Positions 24,028-33,088 of a DNA stretch of 64,000 bases are shown piece after piece (within the stretch, counting starts at the first letter, position 1; the number at the start of each line of letters is the position of its first letter). Below the pieces are notes generated by a model, which saw only the letters and a list, made by a program, of their open reading frames with translations, did not search any database and had not been told where the DNA came from. Where the stretch lies: assembly GCA_902545945.1 (NCBI GenBank), contig CACCID010000001.1, positions 1 to 64,000 of the forward strand, in the 5' to 3' direction. The position numbers and the translations under genes were made by a program. The stretch is from an uncultured Pelagibacteraceae bacterium (GTDB lineage Bacteria > Pseudomonadota > Alphaproteobacteria > Pelagibacterales > Pelagibacteraceae).

Positions 24028-24312
24028 CTAATTCTTAAGAAAATTATCAGCGTATGATTTAATTACAAATTCTTTTTTTTTAGGTTCAATGACAGTATAA
24101 GAAATATTGTTATTTTCTGCGTATTCTATTGCTTTTTCTTTTGATGGAAATTTTAATATTACTTCTTCTAAAGTATCTGTTGAGGTTTCCCAACCCATTA
24201 ATGGATTAATTGATGGATTTTTTATTTCAAACTCTAAAACCCATTTTTTTAACTTCCCCCTACCCGATTGCATCGCAGTTTTGGTTGGTATGTAAATTTT
24301 TGCTTTTTTCAT
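24028..24312 (-). CDS. ETC complex I subunit, NDUFS4-like
   Basis: The 94-residue protein starts with [15 protein letters not shown], then WVLEFE, the conserved [11 protein letters not shown], and later [14 protein letters not shown], all typical of the NDUFS4/18-kDa accessory subunit of NADH dehydrogenase in alphaproteobacteria and mitochondria. It should sit peripherally on complex I near the N-module. It is encoded just downstream of tRNA-Pro on the same strand and upstream of the SbmA-like gene. Confidence 0.92.
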   Translation of the reverse strand: MKKAKIYIPTKTAMQSGRGKLKKWVLEFEIKNPSINPLMGWETSTDTLEEVILKFPSKEKAIEYAENNNISYTVIEPKKKEFVIKSYADNFLKN

Positions 24313-24321
24313 TTTAAATGG

Positions 24322-24395
<74 letters not shown>

Positions 24396-24468
24396 ATTGA
24401 GTGTTTTATAGGTTAATTATACCTATTTGGCAATTGAAAGATAATCACTATAGAAGTAAAAAGCTTTT

Positions 24469-25641
24469 ATGATCCAATATATTACAAAGCCATTTAGAGA
24501 GTTTTTCAAACTAGAAGCCTCCTCAGGTATTATGCTTCTTTTAGCTGCAGTACTAGCTTTAATCATAAGCAACGGATCTTACAGCGATGAATATTTTTCA
24601 ATACTAAAAAAATATATAACTTTAGGTACCGAAAGCTTTGGTCTGAAATTAAGTGTCTTGCATTGGATAAATGATGTCTTGATGGCAATTTTCTTCTTTT
24701 TTGTATCACTAGAGATTAAAAGAGAGTTTTTGCAAGGTGAATTATCAAATCCAAAACAGGCTTTACTTCCTATCATAGGAGCCGTTGGAGGAATGGCAAT
24801 TCCTGCCCTTTTCTATATTATTGTTAATTTTTCAAACAGTGCTACTCTTAACGGGTGGGCAATACCTTCTGCCACTGATATCGCTTTTTCACTGGGTGTG
24901 CTCTCTCTACTTGGAAAAAGAGTCCCAATTTCTCTTAAAGTCTTTTTAACTGCTTTAGCTATTATTGATGATCTAGGTGCGATAGTTATTATTGCATTTT
25001 TCTATTCGGGTAATATACAAATAATTTATTTACTATTAATGTTAGCTGCGATCATAATTTTAATTCTACTAAATAGATTTAAAATAAATATTTTTTTACC
25101 ATACTTAATCGTTGGTATATTCTTATGGGATTTTACACATCAATCTGGTGTACATGCTACAATAGCAGGAGTATTATTAGCGTTAACTATACCTCATAAT
25201 ACTAAGGTAAATAAAAATTCTCTTCTATTAAAACTTGAACACGGATTAGCGCCCTATGTGGCTTTTGGTATTATGCCAATTTTTGCATTTGCAAATGCTG
25301 GTGTTTCATTAGAAGGTTTAACATTTGCAACTTTATTAAATCCTGTGCCCCTTGGTATTGTACTAGGTCTTTTCTTTGGAAAACAAATTGGTGTATTTGT
25401 TTTATCTTATTTATCGGTAAAATTAAAAATAGCTGATAAACCTTCGGGTTCAACATGGCCGGCGTTTTATGCGGTTTCAATTTTAACTGGGATTGGGTTT
25501 ACAATGAGTTTATTTGTTGGAAACTTAGCTTTTGCTAATAACATGGAATATATGGATGGAGTTAAAATTGGAGTCTTAGCTGGCTCATTGCTTTCAACAC
25601 TTTTTGGTTATTTTCTGCTATTATTATTTTCTAAAAAATGA
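24469..25641 (+). CDS. nhaA: Na+/H+ antiporter NhaA
   Basis: The 390-residue polytopic antiporter of the inner membrane has about 12 helices. The N-terminus contains SSGIMLLLAAVLALIISN, the ion-site region ALAIIDDLGAIV holds the paired Asp residues of NhaA (about 166-167), and PSATDIAFSLGV carries the other conserved Asp. It exports Na+ in exchange for protons, fitting a marine cell. The length matches the family. The stop overlaps the next ATG by 4 bases. Confidence 0.97.
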   Translation: MIQYITKPFREFFKLEASSGIMLLLAAVLALIISNGSYSDEYFSILKKYITLGTESFGLKLSVLHWINDVLMAIFFFFVSLEIKREFLQGELSNPKQALLPIIGAVGGMAIPALFYIIVNFSNSATLNGWAIPSATDIAFSLGVLSLLGKRVPISLKVFLTALAIIDDLGAIVIIAFFYSGNIQIIYLLLMLAAIIILILLNRFKINIFLPYLIVGIFLWDFTHQSGVHATIAGVLLALTIPHNTKVNKNSLLLKLEHGLAPYVAFGIMPIFAFANAGVSLEGLTFATLLNPVPLGIVLGLFFGKQIGVFVLSYLSVKLKIADKPSGSTWPAFYAVSILTGIGFTMSLFVGNLAFANNMEYMDGVKIGVLAGSLLSTLFGYFLLLLFSKK

Positions 25642-26039
25642 TTTATAGTGAAATTGTTAAAATTGCATCTAATACGTCTAATGTTGGATTAAAAAATGAT
25701 TACACGTATAAATCATCAAAAAAAAACTCAATGTGCGGTGACTTAATTAAAGTAGAATTAGTAGCAAAAAAATCAAAAATCAGTTCAATGAGATATGAAA
25801 CTGAATCATGTATTTATTGTAATGCTTCAGCAAGTTTAATGGCAAAGCAAATAAGAGGTTTAAGCATTGGTAGAGTAAAAAAAGATTTGAATAAATTGAG
25901 GTCCTTTTCTATGGATCAGAAATCTTTCCAAATTCCAACTAAATTTAAGAAATTTCAGTCATTATTTAAGAAAACTAATACTAATAGACTAAATTGTATT
26001 TTTTTACCCTTAGATGCCGTGTTAAAAGCTTTGAAATAA
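25638..26039 (+). CDS. IscU/NifU-type iron-sulfur cluster scaffold protein
   Basis: The 133-residue protein carries the three scaffold cysteines in family context: MCGD near 33, ESCIYCNASASLMA near 58-62 and RLNCIFLP near 120. The spacing and the final helix (LDAVLKALK) match SufU/IscU-like scaffolds that assemble Fe-S clusters. An extra Cys (CIYC) is unusual against the standard CxIS. It is read with nhaA (4-base overlap) and overlaps the GPx start by one base. It is one of the non-isc-cluster scaffolds often seen alone in alphaproteobacteria. Confidence 0.85.
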   Translation: MIYSEIVKIASNTSNVGLKNDYTYKSSKKNSMCGDLIKVELVAKKSKISSMRYETESCIYCNASASLMAKQIRGLSIGRVKKDLNKLRSFSMDQKSFQIPTKFKKFQSLFKKTNTNRLNCIFLPLDAVLKALK

Positions 26040-26584
26040 TGAAAAAAGTAATTACCATAATATTTATAATGTTTAGTTTTTTTTCAAATGCTAATTCAAA
26101 TTATGAACAGCTGGCTCATGAATTTTCATTTAATAGTATAAATGGAAAAATGATAAATTTAAAAGATTATAAAGAGAAAGTAATTGTAATTGTAAATGTA
26201 GCTTCAAGATGTGGATTTACAAACCAATATGAAGATTTACAAAAATTATGGTCTAACTATCAAGATCAAAACTTGGTAGTGATAGGTGTGCCAACTAATA
26301 ATTTTAAGCAAGAACCAGGATCAAATAAAGAAATTAAAGATTTTTGTGAAACTACATTTGGTATAGATTTTCCGATGACCGAAAAAATTGATGTAATTGG
26401 TAATAATGCGCATCCTTTTTATAAATGGGCAAAAGATAATTTTGGAAAAAATGCAATACCAAAATGGAATTTTCATAAAATAATAATTGGAAAAAATGGT
26501 AAAGTTGCAGAAACTTTTACTTCAATAACAAATCCTTCATCTAAAAGATTTATAAATTTTATAGAAGAACAGATTAAAAGCTAA
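26039..26584 (+). CDS. Glutathione peroxidase family protein, exported
   Basis: The product is 181 residues from ATG 26039; an earlier in-frame start lies inside the scaffold gene. An N-terminal signal peptide of about 18 residues (KKVITIIFIMFSFFSNANS) is followed by a GPx domain: VNVASRCGFTNQY with Cys at the selenocysteine position, GVPTNNFKQEPGS and KWNFHKIIIG (Trp and Asn of the catalytic tetrad). It should reduce peroxides in the periplasm with a thiol donor. The end overlaps the convergent MBL gene by 11 bases. Confidence 0.93.
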   Translation: MKKVITIIFIMFSFFSNANSNYEQLAHEFSFNSINGKMINLKDYKEKVIVIVNVASRCGFTNQYEDLQKLWSNYQDQNLVVIGVPTNNFKQEPGSNKEIKDFCETTFGIDFPMTEKIDVIGNNAHPFYKWAKDNFGKNAIPKWNFHKIIIGKNGKVAETFTSITNPSSKRFINFIEEQIKS

Positions 26585-27338
26585 CATTTAAACCATCAAA
26601 AGCTGGTATTATATGTTTTGGTAATTTTTTTTTTAAATCGTAATAATCCATATCTACATGTAAATTTGTTAAAATTGCTTTTTGAGGTTTTACTAATTTT
26701 ATAAAACCTATTGCGTCATCAAAATTATAATGTGAAGGGTGTTTTTCCTTACGCAAACAATCAATTATTAAATATTTTAAGTTTAAGAGCTTTTTAGAAA
26801 CGGAATTACCTATTTTGTTACAATCACTAATATACGCAATATCGTCAAATCTATAACCAGTAGATTTAATCATTCCATGTGCAACTTCAAAAGCTTCAAC
26901 GAATAATTGAGTGTCATCTTTTTTTATTAAAAACTTTTTTTTAATAATATTTGCTTTCATTATTGGTTTGTATCCATGTCTTTGTGAAAAACAAAAGGTA
27001 TATTTATCTTTTAATTCTTTAATTGTTTTCTTTGAAGCATAAACAGGTATTTTTTTTTTATTTTTCCAAAAAAAAGGACGCATCTCAAATATTCCGGATG
27101 TTTGATCTGCATGTTCATGAGTATAAATTATTCCATCTAAAGACCTAATTTTATTGCTTAAAAATTGAAACTTAATGTCAGGTGAGGTGTCTATTAAAAC
27201 TGAAAGATTGCCTTTTTGTATATGCGCACAGCATCTTGTTCTAATGTTTTTTGATTTTTTTTTTAGTCTCGCCGAGTAGTTTGTAATCCATGGAGAACCT
27301 AAAGAGCTACCACACCCTAATATAGTAAATCTATTCAT
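26574..27338 (-). CDS. MBL-fold hydrolase, PhnP-like
   Basis: The 254-residue metallo-beta-lactamase-fold protein starts FTILGCGSSLGSP with RTRCCAHI nearby, as in PhnP-like phosphodiesterases. The metal motif THEHADQTSG (HxHxDH-like) is at about 74-83, followed by AHGM, SDCN and NLHVDMDY. The substrate is not determined; cyclic phosphate diesters are likely. It overlaps the TatD stop in a long minus-strand operon running from MltB to here. Confidence 0.87.
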   Translation of the reverse strand: MNRFTILGCGSSLGSPWITNYSARLKKKSKNIRTRCCAHIQKGNLSVLIDTSPDIKFQFLSNKIRSLDGIIYTHEHADQTSGIFEMRPFFWKNKKKIPVYASKKTIKELKDKYTFCFSQRHGYKPIMKANIIKKKFLIKKDDTQLFVEAFEVAHGMIKSTGYRFDDIAYISDCNKIGNSVSKKLLNLKYLIIDCLRKEKHPSHYNFDDAIGFIKLVKPQKAILTNLHVDMDYYDLKKKLPKHIIPAFDGLNVSF

Positions 27339-28114
27339 TATTCTAATTTTCCAAATAAATTAAAAAAATTTTTAGTTGTAGTATTAGACAAATCCTCAAA
27401 TGAAAGTTCTTTAATCTTAGAGAGAAACTTAACAGTATGAATAATATAACTCGGCTCATTTGGTTTTCCTCTTAAAGGAACAGGAGCTAAATATGGGGCA
27501 TCAGTTTCAACTAACATTCTATCAATAGGTATTTCTTTAAACGTATTTGCTAAATCTTCAGATTTTTTAAATGTAACTACTCCGCTTGCAGATATATAAG
27601 CTCCAAGATCAAGTAATTTAAATGCAAAATCTTTAGAGCCAGTAAAGCAATGAATTAACACTTTGAAATCTCTTTCAATCTTCTTTTTTTTTATTATTTC
27701 TAAAGTTTCTTTTTCAGCACTCCTAGTGTGAACAACTATAGGAATCTGCAACTCTTGGGCTGCAGTAATATGTTCTTCAAAACATTTAATTTGATCATTT
27801 TTCTCAGAATGGTTGTAATAAAAATCTAAACCACTCTCGCCTATTCCGATTATTTTTTTATCTGATTTAACTTTTTTAATTACATCTTCTGCTTTGATTT
27901 TATTATGATTTTTAGCTTCATGAGGGTGAATACCATAAGTGCCGTACACACATTTAAATTCTTGGATTATCTTTAAAATTTTATTAAAGCTTTTGTCCTC
28001 TGTTGAAATGGTTAATAAGTATTTTACGCCATCATTATTTGCTCTTTTTATTGTCTCTTTTAAAGAAAGAGACATAGGCTCATAATTTAAGTGGCAATGT
28101 GAATCAATTATCAT
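27338..28114 (-). CDS. tatD: TatD family hydrolase (DNase)
   Basis: At 258 residues from ATG 28114 (an in-frame TTG two codons earlier is less likely), it is a TIM-barrel metal-dependent hydrolase. It has DSHCHLNYE at the N-terminus (HxH ligands), GIHPHEA, GESGLDFYY, VVHTRSAEKE, HCFTGS and ETDAPYLAP, the full TatD motif set. The family has 3'-5' DNase activity and roles in DNA repair or quality control. It overlaps metG upstream and the MBL gene downstream. Confidence 0.95.
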   Translation of the reverse strand: MIIDSHCHLNYEPMSLSLKETIKRANNDGVKYLLTISTEDKSFNKILKIIQEFKCVYGTYGIHPHEAKNHNKIKAEDVIKKVKSDKKIIGIGESGLDFYYNHSEKNDQIKCFEEHITAAQELQIPIVVHTRSAEKETLEIIKKKKIERDFKVLIHCFTGSKDFAFKLLDLGAYISASGVVTFKKSEDLANTFKEIPIDRMLVETDAPYLAPVPLRGKPNEPSYIIHTVKFLSKIKELSFEDLSNTTTKNFFNLFGKLE

Positions 28115-29645
28115 CTTCAATTTTAGTAAATAAAATTTCTAGATTATTAAGTTCCTTTTCATGGTCAAATATATTTTCATCTTTTATTTTATCTAAGTTT
28201 ATATTTTGATTAGATATGTTCATCGCTCCGAGAACTTTATTTGTAGCAATAGGGATAATTGGATTTAATAAAATACTGATATTTTTAATTTGTTCCATTA
28301 TTACAAATAATATATTTTTCATTCGTTCAGGATCCTTTTTTTTTACAGACCAAGGCTCAGAGTCATTAAAGTATTTGTTTGCATCAAAAGAAAAACCTAC
28401 TACCATTTTAATATATTCATTTAAATCTTGATTATTCATAAAAGCTTCTATTTTAGATAAATTATTTTTGAGATTATCAATTAATTTTTTATCACTTTCA
28501 ATAAGCTTACTTTTCTTTGGAATTTTATTATTGCAATTTTTTTTAATGAATGAAAAAACACGCTGACAAAGATTTCCATAATTATTAGCTAAATCGTTGT
28601 TAATACAGTTTTTTAAATTTTCTAGAGAAATTGATCCATCATTTCCTAAAGAAACCTCTTTAATCAAATAATATCTTAATTGATCAATTCCATATTTATC
28701 TATGATTTCTATAGGATCTAAAATATTACCTAGCGATTTTGACATTTTTTTATCATCAGAAAGAATCCAACCATGCCCAAAAACTCTTTTAGGCAAAGGA
28801 AGTTTTGCTGCCATTAAAAACGCTGGCCAAAAAATAGCATGAAATCTTAATATATCTTTACCAATTATATGAACATCTGCTGGCCAAAAATTTTTATATT
28901 TAACGCTTCCTGTATCTGGATAATCTAAAGCGCTTATGTAATTAGTTAGAGCATCTAACCAAACATAGATTACATGCTTATTATTTTTAGGCACAGGTAT
29001 GCCCCAAGAAAAAGAAGTTCTACTTATTGAAAGATCTTTTAAACCTTTTTTTACAAATTGCATAACCTCATTTCTTCTCGACTCTGGCAAAATGAATTTT
29101 TTATTATCTTCATAGAATTTAATAAGTTTGTCCTGCCATGAAGAGAGTTTAAAAAAATAAGACTCTTCCTCTACCCATTCAACAATTGATCCTGAAGATT
29201 TTGATATTTTTTTTCCGTGATTTTCTTCGATTTCATCCTCTTCATAAAAAGCTTCGTCAGAAACCGAGTACCAGCCACTATATTTATCTAAATAAATATC
29301 TCCTGAATCAACTAACTTACTCCAAATATCAATAACAGATTTGTGATGTCTAATTTCTGTGGTTCTAATGAAATCATCATTAGTTAAATTTAAGGTTTTC
29401 GTAAGAGATCTAAAAGTTTCAGATAATTCATCGCAAAAAATCTTTGGATCTTTATTATTTTTTTTAGCTTCTTTTTCAATTTTTTGACCATGTTCATCTG
29501 TGCCTGTTAAGAATAAAACGTTATAACCTTCAAGTCTTTTAAAACGAGCAAAAATGTCGGCTACTATGCTTGAATAAGCATGACCCATGTGTGGTTTCCC
29601 AGAGGGATAATATATAGGCGTTGTTATATAAAAATTTTTAGCCAT
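28104..29645 (-). CDS. metG: Methionyl-tRNA synthetase
   Basis: The 513-residue class I synthetase charges tRNA-Met. The HIGH-type motif is PHMGH near 18-22, and KMSKSLGN lies near 298. The connective region KYSGWYSVSDEAFYEEDE lacks the zinc-binding cysteines of E. coli MetG, so this is the zinc-free short form. No C-terminal tRNA-binding extension. It overlaps holB by 8 bases and tatD by 11 bases. Confidence 0.97.
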   Translation of the reverse strand: MAKNFYITTPIYYPSGKPHMGHAYSSIVADIFARFKRLEGYNVLFLTGTDEHGQKIEKEAKKNNKDPKIFCDELSETFRSLTKTLNLTNDDFIRTTEIRHHKSVIDIWSKLVDSGDIYLDKYSGWYSVSDEAFYEEDEIEENHGKKISKSSGSIVEWVEEESYFFKLSSWQDKLIKFYEDNKKFILPESRRNEVMQFVKKGLKDLSISRTSFSWGIPVPKNNKHVIYVWLDALTNYISALDYPDTGSVKYKNFWPADVHIIGKDILRFHAIFWPAFLMAAKLPLPKRVFGHGWILSDDKKMSKSLGNILDPIEIIDKYGIDQLRYYLIKEVSLGNDGSISLENLKNCINNDLANNYGNLCQRVFSFIKKNCNNKIPKKSKLIESDKKLIDNLKNNLSKIEAFMNNQDLNEYIKMVVGFSFDANKYFNDSEPWSVKKKDPERMKNILFVIMEQIKNISILLNPIIPIATNKVLGAMNISNQNINLDKIKDENIFDHEKELNNLEILFTKIEDDN

Positions 29646-30573
29646 AATTTAATTTGTTGTTAATAGCATTTATTAACGAATTTTGATTAATATTGAAAGT
29701 CAAGTATTTATTTAAATTATCTAACACAAAATTTTTTAATTCATAAACTTTATCGTTTTTAAGAACATGTTGATCTTTCAAATTTTTAAAATAGAAATCT
29801 GACAAATAAAAAACTATATCTATAAACAATAAGTCTTTATTTTTCTTATGTAAATTTAACAATTTTGACAGATTATCTGTGAAATTATCCGTTGGAGATA
29901 TATTATATTCATCAAAAGCATAGTTAAATTTTATAAAATTGCCTGGTGTTAATTTAGATTGTTCAGGGTCTAAAACAATATCAATATTGTAAAATTTGGT
30001 TAATTCTCTAATAATTTTAACTCTTTCATTTTCGTTTTGAATAATTTTGATTTCTAAAGATCTTGATTTAATTGTATCTAATATTGGCTTAGTTTTATTA
30101 TTAATAAGGATGAAATAATTTTTTTTACTTGGTTCCTCAATAATTTTCAGTAATGCATTAAGACTATTAGCATTGAAAACTTCGATATCATCTAAAACTA
30201 TAAATCTATCGTTATCAATTATTGATGATTGTTGAATAACAGATTTTAAATTTCTTATATCTTCAACCTTTAAGGATTTAAAATCAGATCCTTTTACATA
30301 TAGTATATTTTGAAAAATACCTTCTCTAAATTTTTTGTAAAAAACAGAAGTATCCGATAAAGAATGTTTTGATTCATTATAATTTTGACCATCAAATATT
30401 GAAAAGAGAAGATGATTAATTAAAGTTGATTTTCCAGTCCCTTTTAATCCAGATAGCATTAAAACTTTAGGTAATTTATCCTTTGAATATATTGATGACA
30501 AAAAATTAAAATTTTCCTCTAAACCAAACAATTTTAACGAATTTTTTGGATTAAAATATTTAGGGTAATCCAT
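29638..30573 (-). CDS. holB: DNA polymerase III delta' subunit
   Basis: The 311-residue AAA+ clamp-loader subunit has GLKGTGKSTLI (Walker A) at about 42-52, KSVIQQSSI and FIVLDDIEVFNANSLNALLKIIEEP (Walker B and sensor region near 146-150). No zinc-binding Cys cluster is present, as in some divergent delta' proteins. It is encoded immediately after tmk with one shared base, the common alphaproteobacterial tmk-holB-metG-tatD order. Confidence 0.9.
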   Translation of the reverse strand: MDYPKYFNPKNSLKLFGLEENFNFLSSIYSKDKLPKVLMLSGLKGTGKSTLINHLLFSIFDGQNYNESKHSLSDTSVFYKKFREGIFQNILYVKGSDFKSLKVEDIRNLKSVIQQSSIIDNDRFIVLDDIEVFNANSLNALLKIIEEPSKKNYFILINNKTKPILDTIKSRSLEIKIIQNENERVKIIRELTKFYNIDIVLDPEQSKLTPGNFIKFNYAFDEYNISPTDNFTDNLSKLLNLHKKNKDLLFIDIVFYLSDFYFKNLKDQHVLKNDKVYELKNFVLDNLNKYLTFNINQNSLINAINNKLNYG

Positions 30574-31217
30574 TAAATATTTAGGTATTTCTTTACTATA
30601 TTAAAAATTTTTTTTTCTAATATTGTATTATTAGAAGAAGAGTCTAAAACAAAATAATTCTTCTTATTTTTTGCAATTTTCAAAAATGATTTTTGAGCTT
30701 TAGTGTAAAAAGATTGTGCAAAGTTATCATATCTGTTTTTAGATTTTCTTTTTTTCAGTCTAAGTTTTGAAGATTTTGCAGAAACTTTTAAAATAAAAAC
30801 TAAATTAGGTTTTATTTTACCTAAAATTTTTTTATGAATATCATTAATAAATTTTATATCAACTTTTTTTCCGTAGACTTGATAAGCCAAAGTAGAGTCT
30901 GTAAATCTATCGCAAATCACAACTTGTTTTTTTAAAAGTGCTGGTTTAATTTTATTTATTATATGTTCATTTCTGGCGGCTAAATATAACAGTGTATCTG
31001 TATACTTATCGAATTTGTCTTTTTTGTTTTTTCTAAAGTAGTCTTTTAATATTAAATTTCTTATCAATTCTGAACTTCTTGTTCCGCCGGGTTCTCGTGT
31101 TAATATAGTTTTAACTTTGTTTTTTTTTAATTTATAAAAAAGTTTTTTACTTTGATATGATTTTCCGCAACCTTCAACTCCTTCAAAGACAATAAAAAAA
31201 GGTTTTTTTTTAAACAT
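30573..31217 (-). CDS. tmk: Thymidylate kinase
   Basis: The 214-residue P-loop kinase has EGVEGCGKSYQSK (Walker A), TREPGGTRSSE (DRX-like/LID-associated region) and CDRFTDSTLAYQVYG. It phosphorylates dTMP to dTDP for DNA synthesis. The P-loop Lys is present, and the LID region has basic KKRKSKNRYD. It overlaps the upstream PBP by 8 bases and shares one base with holB. Confidence 0.96.
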   Translation of the reverse strand: MFKKKPFFIVFEGVEGCGKSYQSKKLFYKLKKNKVKTILTREPGGTRSSELIRNLILKDYFRKNKKDKFDKYTDTLLYLAARNEHIINKIKPALLKKQVVICDRFTDSTLAYQVYGKKVDIKFINDIHKKILGKIKPNLVFILKVSAKSSKLRLKKRKSKNRYDNFAQSFYTKAQKSFLKIAKNKKNYFVLDSSSNNTILEKKIFNIVKKYLNI

Positions 31218-32358
31218 CTCCCCAAATCAAATAATTCAGAGAAGTTAGAAGGCTTTTAAAAAAATTTACTTTTTTGACATCTTCTGCTGCAAATAAAGGA
31301 ATTTCTTTAATAACATTATCTTTTTGAGTAACTATAATTTTAGCCACTTCTGTGCCTTTATAAATTGGTGCTTGTATAGGTCCTTTATAATCTAATGAAA
31401 CAATTAAGTATCTAATATCTTTCTTGTTAATAGTAACATAAAAATCTTCTTTAGTAGTTGCTTTAATTTTTGGTTTTACACCCAGCCATGTGTCTATCTC
31501 AAAAATAGTCTCATCTTTTTTTGAAATTTCAAAAGTATTTGTGTTTCTAAATCCCCAGTTTAGTAATTTTAAAGACTGAGAGCTTCTTAAATTTTTAGTT
31601 TCAAAACCTGATACTACAGCAATCATTCTTCTTTCATTTTTTTTCATTGAACTAGCTAAAGAGTATTTTTCAACAGCCAAATAACCTGTCTTTACACCAT
31701 CAACACCTACGTTTTTATATAATAAAGGATTACGATTTCCTTGCTTTATGGGTTCACCACCAGTTCTATCCCATGTAAAAGTTTTTTCTGCAAATAGTTC
31801 GTAGAAACTAGGATAGTTCTTTATTAAATATTTAGACATCAATGCTATGTCTCTTACTGTAGACACATTGTCCGGATCATTGATACCTGAAGAGTTTGTA
31901 AAATTTGTAGATGTCATGCCAATTTCACCAGCTTTCTCGTTCATCATATCTGCAAAGTTTTGTTCTGATCCAGCTATTCCCTCAGCGAGAGCAACACATG
32001 CATCATTACCGGAAGCAATAATTATTCCCTTAAGAAGCTCTTCTACAGAAACTTGATCATTAATCATTATGAACATTGATGAATAACCAGTTTGCGATAA
32101 CCTCCAAGCATTTTCAGAAACTGTAAATTGATCATCTAAAGAAAGCTTGTTTTCTTTTATTAAATCAAAAGCTATTATAGAAGTCATAATCTTCGTCATT
32201 GATGCTGGGTAAATTTGTGCATCTGGATCGAGTTCAAATAAAATTTTATCAGAGTGGTAATCAACTAATATTCCTGTTCTAGCTTGTATATTAGGATTAG
32301 AAAAAAGTTTAGTGGTTAAACTTATTGAAAATATTAATACTATTAAAAATTTACTCAT
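31210..32358 (-). CDS. D-alanyl-D-alanine carboxypeptidase (PBP5/6 type)
   Basis: At 382 residues it has a signal peptide of about 20 residues and a serine peptidase S11 domain: YPASMTKIMT (SxxK, nucleophile Ser) near 52, SGND near 116 and VKTGYL near 220. A C-terminal beta domain follows. It trims the terminal D-Ala of peptidoglycan stem peptides in the periplasm. It overlaps the RlpA-like lipoprotein gene upstream and tmk downstream by 8 bases each. Confidence 0.94.
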   Translation of the reverse strand: MSKFLIVLIFSISLTTKLFSNPNIQARTGILVDYHSDKILFELDPDAQIYPASMTKIMTSIIAFDLIKENKLSLDDQFTVSENAWRLSQTGYSSMFIMINDQVSVEELLKGIIIASGNDACVALAEGIAGSEQNFADMMNEKAGEIGMTSTNFTNSSGINDPDNVSTVRDIALMSKYLIKNYPSFYELFAEKTFTWDRTGGEPIKQGNRNPLLYKNVGVDGVKTGYLAVEKYSLASSMKKNERRMIAVVSGFETKNLRSSQSLKLLNWGFRNTNTFEISKKDETIFEIDTWLGVKPKIKATTKEDFYVTINKKDIRYLIVSLDYKGPIQAPIYKGTEVAKIIVTQKDNVIKEIPLFAAEDVKKVNFFKSLLTSLNYLIWGDV

Positions 32359-33088
32359 TAAAGAAAATATCTAATTCTTCGAATCCAAAAGTTTTAAGTA
32401 GAATGTAATCATTTTTCACAGAATTAATAGAGTTATAAGGTCCTGATATTACTAAATTTTCATTAATGTTATTCTTTTTAATCTTTAATTTATTAATATT
32501 AAATTCTGGCACATCTATATTGATTCTTTGTTTTAAAAAATTTGCTGTATCAATGGAGTAAAAAGAACCTAAAAGAATATAGATTTCCTTTGAATATTTA
32601 TTATTTTTTTTGCTTTTGACTTTAGAAATATTTGAAATTTGAATATTTTCCACAGGTGCTTTTGAGGAAATTTTCTTTTCTTCATTAAAGGTTTTAGCTT
32701 GTTCAGCTATAAATGATTTATTTTTTTTTACTTCTACAATTTCTAATATTGGTAAATTTTTATTTAAATTTAACTTTTCCGCTACAGCCTCTGTTATAAG
32801 TACTTTGTAAAATTCCGGATATCTTATTCTTTTGATATTTTTTAAGATCAAGCTTTCTTTATTTTTTGGATTTGAAATTTTTATTAAAGTACCGGTTTTA
32901 AGATTTTGATGTGAAATTTGTAAGATATCGTTATTCATTTTGCCTTTAATTATTTTTTCATTAAAATCAAATTCATTATAAATATAGGCAAAACCGTTTG
33001 CAACATATGACTCTTTTTTATTAAGAGTTGTAAGTTGTGGTGCGCAGGCTGATAAAATGAATAAAAATAAAATTAATTTATATTTCAT
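32351..33088 (-). CDS. RlpA-like lipoprotein with SPOR domain
   Basis: At 245 residues from ATG 33088 it has signal and lipobox LSAC (Cys at about 15), then a double-psi beta-barrel-like region (YVANGFAYIYNEFDF, ITEAVAEKLNL), a basic linker and a C-terminal SPOR-type repeat (IYILLGSFYSIDTANFLKQR). RlpA proteins bind or cleave denuded septal glycan. The core is divergent and the catalytic residues cannot be confirmed by eye. It neighbours MltB and the PBP, supporting a role in wall remodelling. Confidence 0.78.
   Translation of the reverse strand: MKYKLILFLFILSACAPQLTTLNKKESYVANGFAYIYNEFDFNEKIIKGKMNNDILQISHQNLKTGTLIKISNPKNKESLILKNIKRIRYPEFYKVLITEAVAEKLNLNKNLPILEIVEVKKNKSFIAEQAKTFNEEKKISSKAPVENIQISNISKVKSKKNNKYSKEIYILLGSFYSIDTANFLKQRINIDVPEFNINKLKIKKNNINENLVISGPYNSINSVKNDYILLKTFGFEELDIFFNE

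Noticed and set aside
28120-28120. Longer tatD, rlpA-like and scpA starts at 28120, 33094 and 53764
   Set aside because: These positions are TTG codons one or two codons before an ATG; the ATG is the more likely start in each case.
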